A stretch of 16,035 nt of DNA from STC-113 sp964618565 (GTDB lineage Bacteria; Patescibacteriota; Gracilibacteria; BD1-5; UBA2023): positions 1-16,035 of the forward strand of contig CAZUBA010000036.1 in NCBI GenBank assembly GCA_964618565.1, in the 5' to 3' direction. The position numbers and the translations under genes are program-made. Below, piece by piece: positions 9,250 through 16,035 of the stretch (the stretch's first letter is position 1; every line of letters starts with the position of its first letter). The notes beneath the pieces were generated by a model. That model was not told where the DNA came from and did no database searches. It saw only the letters and a program-made list of their open reading frames with translations.

Positions 9250-9350
9250 TAAATGCGAACTTTGCGTTTAAAATTCCGTTTCCTCATTTCATCTTGGCGC
9301 TGCCACGACTAATTCCTGTACTCATTTTTCGCACAAATTTCATCAATTTA
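9250..9350. repeat. ~100 bp direct repeat, copy 2
   Basis: It matches copy 1 at the left end (AAATGCGAACTTTGCGTTT), at the internal CCGTTTCCTC and at the right end (TTCGCACAAATTTCATCA); the central ~45 bp have diverged. A code-25 frame on the minus strand starts at each copy (MKFV...), but the two translations soon differ, so I treat it as a non-coding or decayed element. The remaining sequence to 9458 shows no gene I can support. Confidence 0.7.
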
Positions 9351-9458
9351 AATGAGGCTTGGATTAATGTTTTTCCCTTCCCTAATACATGCGAAGTTGG
9401 CTGAAAGCCGGATGGGTTATATTGAAAATGTGCCATACTAAATCTCCGTTCATGAAAA

Positions 9459-9499
9459 ATTTAAAAAATACTCCGGCAATGCCGGAGTATTTTTTAAAT
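9459..9499. terminator. symmetric intrinsic terminator between convergent genes
   Basis: A perfect 19 bp stem (9459-9477 and 9481-9499) with loop aat: a CTCCGGC/GCCGGAG core flanked by A-rich and T-rich arms, so it has a U-tract in both directions. It lies between the plus-strand manC-like gene and the minus-strand gene ending at 9506, and can serve both. Confidence 0.9.
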
Positions 9500-9505
9500 T
9501 ACTGA

Positions 9506-11158
9506 TTATCTATTGACTATGCTTTCGAGTTCAATGAAAGTTTTTGGCTTAATGACTGAGAATTCTCATGTCTCGTGATCATAATCTCAAGATAAGATGA
9601 ATTTGACAGTACTAGTGTCCATTTCTGAAGGAATTGTATTGGCAGGCACTTCAAAAGTCAGATTTATATCAAAAGTAACCTTTGTTCAAGTGCGAGTCGA
9701 TTTTATGCTTCAGACGCTCTTGTTGTCAAAAACGATAACAAGATCTGTATTTTCTTCACTAAGTGGTCAGGTTATCTTTAGTGTATGATTTTCAGCTTTA
9801 GAATCCAGAATCAGATTTTTGTTTTCGTAAATTATTTTAACATAATCATTCTTTGATGTTGAATTGAACTTAATTACATTTTTTTCAAGATATAAATCAA
9901 AATCATTCATTCAATTTACAGGATTAATTTTTCAATTAGATTGAAAAGAATATTTTCAATCTTTTCTTGTGAGTACCGATTTGAATATTCATGAAGAATC
10001 TGTAACATCGCTTGTTAGAGTTAGGATTCAGTCCTTTGAAGAATAGATCAAAGGATTCTTAATTGCCTCTTTTATGCCTTTTGCCACTTCTGATGGGGTG
10101 ATTTTTTTGGCATTATATAAATTATTCAGATTCATGACTGTGGCTTCTTTTGGAATAAGTGAAAATCATCACTCTGGCAGTTTTTTATAAGTAGTAAGCA
10201 GAGGATATTTATCAAGTATGTCCAGAGTCTTATTTAATTTATCCATAACTTCCGCTTGATTTAAGGAGCTTGGTCATCTATCAGGCACTTTCATATGAAT
10301 GGTTTTCCCCTTATACGGTTCAAGAGCTTTTTCTAGCGAAGCAATCTGACTTTCAAATGATGCATCCTTTACTGATGAAGCAATAGTCACTGAATAATCT
10401 TTCAGAGTCGCATAGATATCTTTATCTATAACCTTGAAATTAACATCAAATTTAGCATTTCACTTCAAATTCACATTCGGTCATTTAACGACTTTATTAT
10501 TAACATACTTGACTTCTCAAGGAACATTCAGATCAACGCTAATGTCTATGGTAAAATCCAATTCTTGCGATAAAGTTATGAGAGCCATTATGTTCGTGTA
10601 TCTCTCTATGTTGACTCCGACTTTTCAAAAGTCGGTAACAATGCTAAAATTCATTTTTCAAGTTTCTTTGAAAGAGTCTCAATTAAAGTCTTTTATTTTT
10701 TCTCTGATAACACTGACCACTTCTCTTTGGATTCATACAATGTCAGCTTCAACTTGCCTTATGTCTGCCGTATCGATTATAAATGGGCTTTCTCAGGTTG
10801 AAATATATGAAGCGATCTCTTTTTTCATTTTGACATATTGCTTCGCCTCACTTCTTAGCTGTTCCATATATAAATTGAAATTTTCATCATTTCCATTCTG
10901 CATCTGAACAGAAAGTCAGCTTAATAGAGAACTCATTCAAGCAAGTTCAGACTTATATGCAGCCTTGTCCTTGGTATTCTTAAGCTTTATTATATTCTTA
11001 TTTATATCCTTCTCTATATGGGTTTGCAGTTTTTTGCTCAATGCTGAAAGTTTTTTTGCTTTAACATTAACTACGGCTGCAGTGGCAAACGAAAAATTAC
11101 CAGCCAGAAGTCATGTTAAGAGCATTAGGCTTAATACTTTTTTTAGTGCATTTCTCAT
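9506..11158 (-). CDS. secreted protein of unknown function
   Basis: 550 aa under code 25, ATG at 11158, TAA at 9508-9506, no other TAA/TAG in frame. The N-terminus is a clear Sec signal peptide: MRNALKKVL, a hydrophobic core LMLLTGLLAG, then FSFATAA with probable cleavage near residues 25-28. Residues ~35-140 are rich in K, E, Q and L with helical heptad character (KLSALSKKLQTHIEKDINK, MEQLRSEAKQYVKMKKEIAS) and could be a coiled coil. The remainder looks beta-rich (MNFSIVTDFGKVGV, FTIDISVDLNVPGEV, LILDSKAENHTLKITG, KVTFDINLTFEVPA), with a helical insert carrying LPEGGFSLIP and ITPSEVAKGIKEA. There are no membrane segments after the signal. I recognise no family. It is divergent from the secreted hydrolase, with a shared 102 bp intergenic region. 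Confidence 0.85.
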
Positions 11159-11208
11159 AGATTATGACGTTAATTAATAAATACGTTAACCATGTTACAA
11201 TATCTTTT

Positions 11209-11236
11209 TTGCAAATACAAATTATTTTTTTATTAT
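11209..11236 (+). promoter_or_regulatory. candidate promoter of secreted hydrolase gene
   Basis: TTGCAA (11209-11214) and TATTAT (11231-11236) with a 16 bp spacer. A second consensus -10, TATAAT, lies at 11245-11250 but would place the start of transcription almost on the ATG at 11261. The divergent gene at 11158 must have its promoter in the same 102 bp; I cannot pick it out. Confidence 0.35.
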
Positions 11237-11260
11237 ATACAAATTATAATTACAAAATCA

Positions 11261-12883
11261 ATGAACAAACGCCTGTTATCCATTATTCTTCCATTTCTTG
11301 CCATAAGTTCCGTGTCTGCTATAGATTGTAAAGATTATATTCCAGTAATTTGAAGCAATTGAGCAGAGTACGATAATTTGTGTGAAATAAGAAAAACCGG
11401 AATAGTTCCTGTTTCATATATCAAAAGCTCTTGATTTGATATAAGCGAAAAAATGAAAAACGATATTAAGTCTGCAATTTCATCATTTTCAGCGAATAAA
11501 AAAATCATAGATGTCCATTCTGTTTATATTAAACTCTATAAAATTGTTGAAAAGCTGCATCTTAAAGATCTTCCAGCCTCCAAAAAGGATGTTGCAATCA
11601 TGCATGTGGCAGAAGAGTTGGCTCTCAAGATTGATGAGCATATCAATAAAAAAGCCTGAATTATAATTAAAGCGAATATCAATGATATCCTCAAAGATAA
11701 GAATCTCGACGGTGAAATAAAGGTCAAAAGCGTCAGAATACTTACCAGAGAGACATTCTCAAGCATTTCAAGAATTCTCTACAGGGCAAAAGTCAAATAT
11801 GAAAACAAGGGCACAAAATATGAAGAAATATTTAATATTTATTTCAATTGAGATATAGGAGTCTATTACAGGCCTCAGGAGTGAGGATATCCTGATTCAC
11901 ACACAGAAAAGAAGGTTTCATTCAGTTCATCAGGAGCTGAGCTAGCCTGAACTTTATCATATCCAAGACAAGCTTGAAAATTCCCTGCGGTTCTGCTCAT
12001 TGCCTGAAGCTGACCTAATAATAGGGACGTCTACAGTTCAAGGCACAGGATGTTCAAGGTAATTTCCGACACTCTTGTGAAAAATGGCTATGCAGTTTTG
12101 AGGTACGATAAGCGCTGAGTGGAAGGGTCGAGTTGAAATTCCTATCCGGAATCTACAACAGAAGATTATATGCAGGATGCAAGAAATTGATTTGATTTCC
12201 TGAAAGCCCAGAAAATTGTGGATACCTCGAAAATATGAATAATAGGGCACAGCGAATGATGAATCATCGCGAGCAAAATAGTAAGTGAAACTGATGATGT
12301 TAAATTTCTGGTACTACTTGCTACTCCTTGATTTAGTATCAAGGAACTCATTTACAATCAGAAGCTGGCCGATGATAATGAATCAGGAAAGAAATTTCTA
12401 GAGGCTTCTTATAAATCAATCTTAAATAAAATTGTTCCGATTCTGACTGCCAAAATCACAAAAGATCAGGCAATTGAAAAAATTGTGCAAATGGAAAATT
12501 CGATGTCATTCGAAGAAAAGATGTATTTTTCTGTCATCAAGAAAAAACTTCCGTTCTGAAATTATGAAGATATTGCTTCTCCATGGTTCAGGAATTTTCT
12601 GAGTTTGGATATAAATGAATATCTTGCAAAGATAGATTGTCCTGTACTTACTCTTGTATGAGACAAGGATGCCAATGTTTTGGCTGAAGATAATGTAGAG
12701 AAAATCAAGAACTCGCTTCTAAAATGATGAAATGATAAATTTGCCTCTTCGATATTGTCTGACACAGGGCACATGTTTGAAAGCACAAAAACATACAATA
12801 ATGCAGAATATAAGAATTCCTCGGTAACTTTCTCACCGGAATGACTTGAGAAGATGGTGAATTGGCTTGAGTTTTATAAATAA
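11261..12883 (+). CDS. secreted alpha/beta hydrolase (COG1073-type), Kazal-like N-terminal stretch
   Basis: 540 aa under code 25, ATG at 11261, TAA at 12881-12883. A signal peptide (MNKRLLSIILPFLAISSVSA) is followed by CKDYIPVIGSNGAEYDNLC, which follows the Kazal inhibitor pattern but has Ile where the PVCG cysteine should be. Residues ~60-215 are a helical/beta region I do not recognise. The hydrolase domain starts near 225 (LAGTLSYP, PAVLLIAGSGPNNRD, VLRYDKRGV) and has the nucleophile elbow GHSEGG with Ser331; its two Gly are TGA codons. The acid is probably within VGDKDAN (Asp468 or Asp470) and the base is His504 in DTGHMF. This subfamily contains esterases and peptidase-like enzymes; the substrate is unknown. 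The enzyme should act outside the cytoplasmic membrane. Confidence 0.88.
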
Positions 12884-12900
12884 GCAATTCCAAATTATAA

Positions 12901-12942
12901 ATAATAAAAATCCTAGGATTGGAATCCTAGGATTTTTATTAT
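12901..12942. terminator. symmetric intrinsic terminator between convergent genes
   Basis: A perfect 20 bp inverted repeat (12901-12920 and 12923-12942) around gg. The core AATCCTAGGATT is itself palindromic, and A/T runs on both sides give a U-tract in either direction. It lies between the plus-strand hydrolase (stop 12883) and the minus-strand helicase (stop 12955). Confidence 0.9.
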
Positions 12943-12954
12943 CTTGAAATATGA

Positions 12955-14829
12955 TTATTTCTTGAAGCTTCTTTTTGGTGCGTCTGTAGGTTTTTTTCTG
13001 AAACTTGATTTCTTCTCGCTTCCGAAACTGTCATCTCTTGAACCGAAACCTCATTCTCTAGGAGCATACGGTTTTTTGTCTCAATTGAATCCGCCTTCTC
13101 TTTTTTCAAATGATTTCTTTTCTCCTCATCTTCAGCCGAAATCCTCACCTCTTGGAGTGTATGGTTTCTTTTCTCCGCCGAATCCGCCTTCTCTAGGAGC
13201 ATACGGTTTTCTTTCTCATCCAAAACTTCATTCTCTTTTAGGGAAACGATCTCATCATTCTCTAGGAGCATAAGGTTTTCTTTCTCCGCCGAATCCGCCA
13301 TCACGGCCTCCTCTAGAGTCTCTATCTCATCTTGAATCAAATCCGCCTTCTCTAGGAGCTCTTGTATCAGGTTTATTTGCAAAGTATCCAGTTCTTGGAC
13401 GAGAAAATTCTCCGTCAGCCCTATCAAAACTTGCCCTTTTATCATCATTGCTTCTTGGGGAAGCAAATTCTTTCCTTTCTCCTCTGTCTTCTCTTGATCT
13501 AGATGGCCTAGCGTCTTCTGAGAATCTTGGCGAAGATGATCTTCCTCCAAAACCTCAATCTCTTGAACCTCATCTTGATCATCAATCTCTATCTCATCCG
13601 TATGATCTTCCTCCTCCGCTTCTTCCTCCAGAAGAGCGTCCTCAGAATCTTCCTCCGCCAGATCTTCCTCCCCCTTCTCAGAATCTTCCCCTTGGTTCTT
13701 CCTTCTTTCTTTCCATCGCAATTCCTTCTTCATCTACTTGTTTGATTGTGATCTTATTCCTCCTTTCGATATTCTTGAAAGCGAATTTTTCATCGTTTGC
13801 AACGAACATGATAGCTTTACCTTCTGCACCTGCACGACCTGTACGGCCGATTCTGTGGATGTATGATTCTGGATCAGACGGAACGTCATAATTAACGACC
13901 AACTCGATATTTTTTACATTCAATCATCTTGCAGCAACATCAGTTACGACAAAAATATCAGTAAATCCTTCTTGGAAATCCTTAAGGGCTTTGAATCTTT
14001 CTCTTTGTCTCATATCACCATTTAGGCAATCTGCAGAAAATCAATCTTTATAAAGCTTCTTTGCGAGTAGCTCTGTATCTCTTTTTGTTTGTACGAACAC
14101 TATAGTTCTTTTTGATTTGTGCGTGATTATGAATTTCTTAAGTGCATCGTATTTCTCGATGTGTGGGATTTCTACGAATGAATGGTCAATCTTGTCTACT
14201 GTCAATTCGTTAGTAGCCTTAATGAAAGTATAATCAACTCATAGATATTTTTCTACCATTCATTTAAGTTCCGGAGTAATAGTAGCAGAAAAAGCCATAG
14301 TTTGCTTGATTTCTGTGAAATTCCCCCAGATGAAATCTATATCATCAACGAAACCCATATCAAGCATGCGGTCTACTTCATCTAGGATGAAAGTATCAAC
14401 TTCCTTGATTTTAAGTGCGCCTCTTTCGATAAGATCGATAACACGACCAGGAGTTCAAACAATTATTGTTTGTCCTTTCCTTAACATTTCAATCTGCTTT
14501 CCTATAGGAGAACCTCCATAAACTGGAAGTGATTTGATATACATTCAAGTCGATAGGCCCAATATTTCATCTCTAATTTGAGTTACAAGTTCGCGAGTAG
14601 GAGCTAGAATAAGCGCCTGAATATCAGGTTTTGTGAGATCGATTCTCTCTAATAGTGAGATAACGAATGCAGCTGTTTTACCAGTTCAAGTCTGTGACTG
14701 ACCGATAATGTTTTTTCCGTTTACAGATTCGCGGATAACTTCTTCTTGGATTTTAGTCGGAGTTTCGTATCCAAGTTTTTTGATACCTTCAAGAACTTCG
14801 TTCTTTAGGTTCATTTCAGTAAAATTCAT
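12955..14829 (-). CDS. DEAD-box-family ATP-dependent RNA helicase with RGG-type repetitive tail (DEVD variant)
   Basis: 624 aa under code 25, ATG at 14829, TAA at 12957-12955. Helicase motifs appear in order: Q motif (Phe3, Gln28), I SQTGTGKT (45-52, Gly48 = TGA), Ia APTREL, Ib TPGR, II DEVD (150-153) instead of DEAD, III SAT (181-183), V TDVAARGLN (Gly302 = TGA; Asn in place of the usual Asp) and VI HRIGRTGRAG (325-334). The family unwinds short RNA duplexes and helps ribosome assembly or mRNA decay in the cytoplasm. Residues ~380-624 are Gly/Arg/Ser-rich with GGR and GGFGG units and four copies of KPY(A/T)PR; such tails bind RNA and can drive condensate formation in related helicases. The ~410 bp upstream may be a regulated leader. 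It converges with the hydrolase gene across a shared terminator. Confidence 0.95.
12958..13690 (-). repeat. coding low-complexity region (RGG / KPYAPR repeats)
   Basis: The helicase tail is built from degenerate units. KPY(A/T)PR occurs four times, mostly followed by EGGFGG-like stretches; the 5' half of the tail (from 13680) is GGGRS/GGR-rich. The matching DNA has repeated TCTAGGAGCATA(C/A)GGTTTT blocks on the plus strand (around 13058, 13192 and 13260). This composition keeps other frames open and makes false ORFs. Confidence 0.85.
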
Positions 14830-15090
14830 ATGAAAATATGTTTAGTGCTTCTAGCTAAGTTAGTTTCGTAGCGGAAGCAAAATAAAATAAGGCATTCCTA
14901 TAGCCTTGGCAATTTTTGCAAGGTTAGTAAGAAGGTCTAAAATTTGAAAACTTCCTTTTTGTATAGCCCGTAAATATATGATTATCATTCTTACGAGGGC
15001 GGTCCAAGAAACTTAGTCTTATGCACTCGAGGGATAAATTGGCTTATTTAAAGCAGGGAAAAGAAAATTTATTTATTTAGCGCGAAAAGT
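14830..15090 (-). promoter_or_regulatory. putative long structured 5' leader of the helicase mRNA
   Basis: If the promoter at 15088-15115 is real, the helicase mRNA has a ~250 nt leader. It holds a hairpin at 14966-15000 (GCCC and GTAA arms with a 2 nt bulge around ATGATAATCAT) and a smaller one at 14904-14923 (CCTTG/CAAGG). No Rfam family was recognised by eye. Cold-shock-type DEAD-box helicase genes in other bacteria often have long leaders; regulation here is inference. Confidence 0.4.
14860..14988 (-). CDS. possible 42-codon leader ORF upstream of helicase
   Basis: ATG at 14988, TAA at 14862-14860, 30 bp before the helicase start. The peptide would begin MIIIYLRAIQKGSFQ, then LLTNLAKIAKAIGMP and FILLPLRN: a mix of hydrophobic and basic residues, no TGA codons and no known domain. 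Its start codon lies in the loop region of the 14966-15000 hairpin, which would fit translation-coupled control. An ORF of this length can arise by chance, and there is no Shine-Dalgarno, so the call is weak. Confidence 0.2.
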   Translation of the reverse strand: MIIIYLRAIQKGSFQILDLLTNLAKIAKAIGMPYFILLPLRN

Positions 15091-15115
15091 ATAAAGACTT
15101 TTTAATAAAATGCAA
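15088..15115 (-). promoter_or_regulatory. candidate promoter of helicase gene
   Basis: Read on the minus strand: TTGCAT (15115-15110), a 16 bp spacer, TATACT (15093-15088). The -10 matches consensus at five of six positions. No better pair was seen nearer to the ATG at 14829. Confidence 0.4.
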
Positions 15116-15190
15116 AAAGAAATTAAATTTATGTTATTTTAAATTTAAAATATTAAAAGCCCGGTGTCAAATCGGGGAAATTTAATGCAA

Positions 15191-15228
15191 ATTATAAAAA
15201 CCTCTGCAAATGCAGAGGTTTTTATAAT
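15191..15228. terminator. symmetric intrinsic terminator downstream of the LamG protein gene
   Basis: A perfect 18 bp inverted repeat (15191-15208 and 15211-15228): CCTCTGCA/TGCAGAGG core with A- and T-rich outer arms, loop aa. It lies 11 bp past the stop of the minus-strand LamG gene. A second, weaker hairpin further on (CCCG 15160-15163, CGGG 15173-15176, then TTTT on the minus strand) may back it up. Confidence 0.85.
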
Positions 15229-15239
15229 AATTTTGAATC

Positions 15240-16035
15240 TTAATAAGGAGTTGATGAAGGAGTAAAGACTCTTTGTCAAACAGTAAAACCATTTCCATCC
15301 CATTTGGCTACATTCTTAACTATCCTTACTTCGTCCATATATCAGCTGAACCATCCTGATCATACCCTGTTAAGTCATATGGCAAGACTTTCGGTATTGG
15401 CGGTTATGGCGGTAGAAGTAGCTACAATGCGGCCCAAGATTCAATTTTTATATAAATAAAAATTAGTTCATTTCCTTACTATTGCTATATGGGTCCATGT
15501 ATTCAAATCAACCGTTCAGAAAGTTAAAGATTCATCCCATCATAATCATGCTCATGCAAATACATAATTTCATCATGCAGTCATGGTCACTGTAAATCAA
15601 TTAGTGAGTCAATTGCTTCTTTTGGATATCATTTCTCTATAGGCTGCAGGGTTGACCCAATAATCTAAAGTGAAGTCTGAAGTTCAAAAATTTAAATCTT
15701 CCGTTGAGGCTATATTCAAATAATTACTGCTTCAATTGAAGAGAGCTGAATTAGATAATCATCAAGTTGATGGTGAAGCGAAGGTGACTCAATTATTTGT
15801 AATTGTTCAAGTATATGTTCAAGAATTATTATAGTTTCAATTCATATGCATCAGAAGCATAAGATTCGGATCAATTATAATTGTGTCATCAGACTTCCCT
15901 CTCACTCAACCTCAAAGGCTATTCTTAACCAGTCAATTTCAGATATTTATAAGCTCGGCTCCGCTTGCATTCACTATAGTCTGTACTGCAGGAGTCGTGA
16001 CGTTTCATGTCGAATATGCCGCCTTGACAGTATTC
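15240..16035 (-). CDS. LamG/concanavalin-A-like domain protein, C-terminal part (runs off right edge)
   Basis: About 264 codons lie in the window, open in code 25 from the right edge to TAA at 15242-15240; the start is outside. A LamG (laminin G-like jelly-roll) domain covers most of it: LLMHMNGNYNNSG, ALFNGSSNYLNI, DFTLDYWVNP, ISKRSNG, WTHIAIVRKGTNFYLYKNG and the usual last strand GYMDEVRIVKNVAKW, ending FTPSSTPY. It belongs to a different LamG branch than those on the pilins (ending in FTP..PY rather than LSDAEI..LY). The segment before the domain (AAYSTGNVTTPAVQTIVNA) is not recognised. Whether this protein also has a prepilin or signal N-terminus cannot be seen. A surface or secreted binding role is inferred. 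Confidence 0.88.

Noticed and set aside
9351..9458. Short plus-strand frame between repeat copy 2 and the terminator (begins MRSWLKAGW, start at 9391)
   Set aside because: Several frames look equally plausible over ~100 bp; this one runs into the terminator stem, and no start signal or known family supports it.
13050..13275. CRISPR-like regular repeats
   Set aside because: The repeats are in frame with the helicase and encode KPYAPR/GGFGG units with no unique spacers of constant length.
12939..13733. 264-codon acidic, Glu/Asp-rich open frame on the minus strand
   Set aside because: It is a different reading frame of the helicase RGG tail; GGA/AGA-rich repeats shifted by one base give GAG/GAA/GAT codons. 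The helicase frame continues unbroken from the motif-bearing domain.
13448..13891. Pro/Leu/Ser-rich plus-strand open frame
   Set aside because: Antisense of the repetitive helicase tail; no domain, and the minus-strand frame is clearly coding.
14860..15190. tRNA, tmRNA, SRP RNA or RNase P RNA in the helicase upstream region
   Set aside because: None of the hallmark sequences (CCA-ended acceptor stem, SRP tetraloop region, GAGGAAAGUCC) was seen.
1..16035. Complete diversity-generating retroelement
   Set aside because: Two C-type-lectin-like candidate targets exist, but I found no reverse transcriptase, accessory gene or template repeat in the window.

Overview
The window reads as an AT-rich fragment of a Candidate Phyla Radiation bacterium that uses genetic code 25 (UGA = glycine), which means Candidatus Absconditabacteria (SR1) or Candidatus Gracilibacteria. 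Under the standard code almost every gene is cut into pieces by TGA. With TGA read as Gly, ten long frames open (two run off the window ends), and the recoded codons fall on invariant glycines: GGSGTRLWP of the sugar nucleotidyltransferase, QTGTGKT and ARGL of the DEAD-box helicase, and GHSEGG of the alpha/beta hydrolase. I cannot separate the two phyla from this sequence. All coordinates below assume that only TAA and TAG are stops.

Left part (1-7531, minus strand): a tandem, operon-like array of at least six type IV prepilin genes, transcribed from right to left with 18-30 bp gaps. All start with the same prepilin leader and hydrophobic helix (xA|FTLVEL). The five complete ones (434-540 aa) carry large, different C-terminal binding domains: one FGE-sulfatase/C-type-lectin-like, one FISUMP (Fibrobacter major paralogous), and three LamG/concanavalin-A-like. 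This looks like a set of pili or pseudopili with exchangeable adhesive heads, plausible for a host-attached episymbiont. One gene carries an in-frame palindromic repeat element.

Middle (7749-9505): a plus-strand bifunctional mannose-1-phosphate guanylyltransferase/mannose-6-phosphate isomerase (manC-like), followed by two diverged copies of a ~100 bp repeat and a strong symmetric terminator. Next come two divergent genes for exported proteins: a 550-aa secreted protein of unknown function on the minus strand (9506-11158) and a secreted alpha/beta hydrolase with a Kazal-like N-terminal stretch on the plus strand (11261-12883).

Right part (12901-16035): a symmetric terminator, then a minus-strand DEAD-box-family RNA helicase with a DEVD motif II and a ~245-residue glycine/arginine-rich repetitive tail. 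It is preceded by a ~410 bp region that looks like a long structured leader with a possible 42-codon ORF. A third symmetric terminator follows, then the C-terminal part of another LamG-domain protein that runs off the right edge.

The common theme is surface biology: adhesive pilins, LamG proteins, exported proteins and GDP-mannose supply. No gene in the window shows a convincing Shine-Dalgarno sequence. No tRNA, rRNA, CRISPR array or transposase was recognised.
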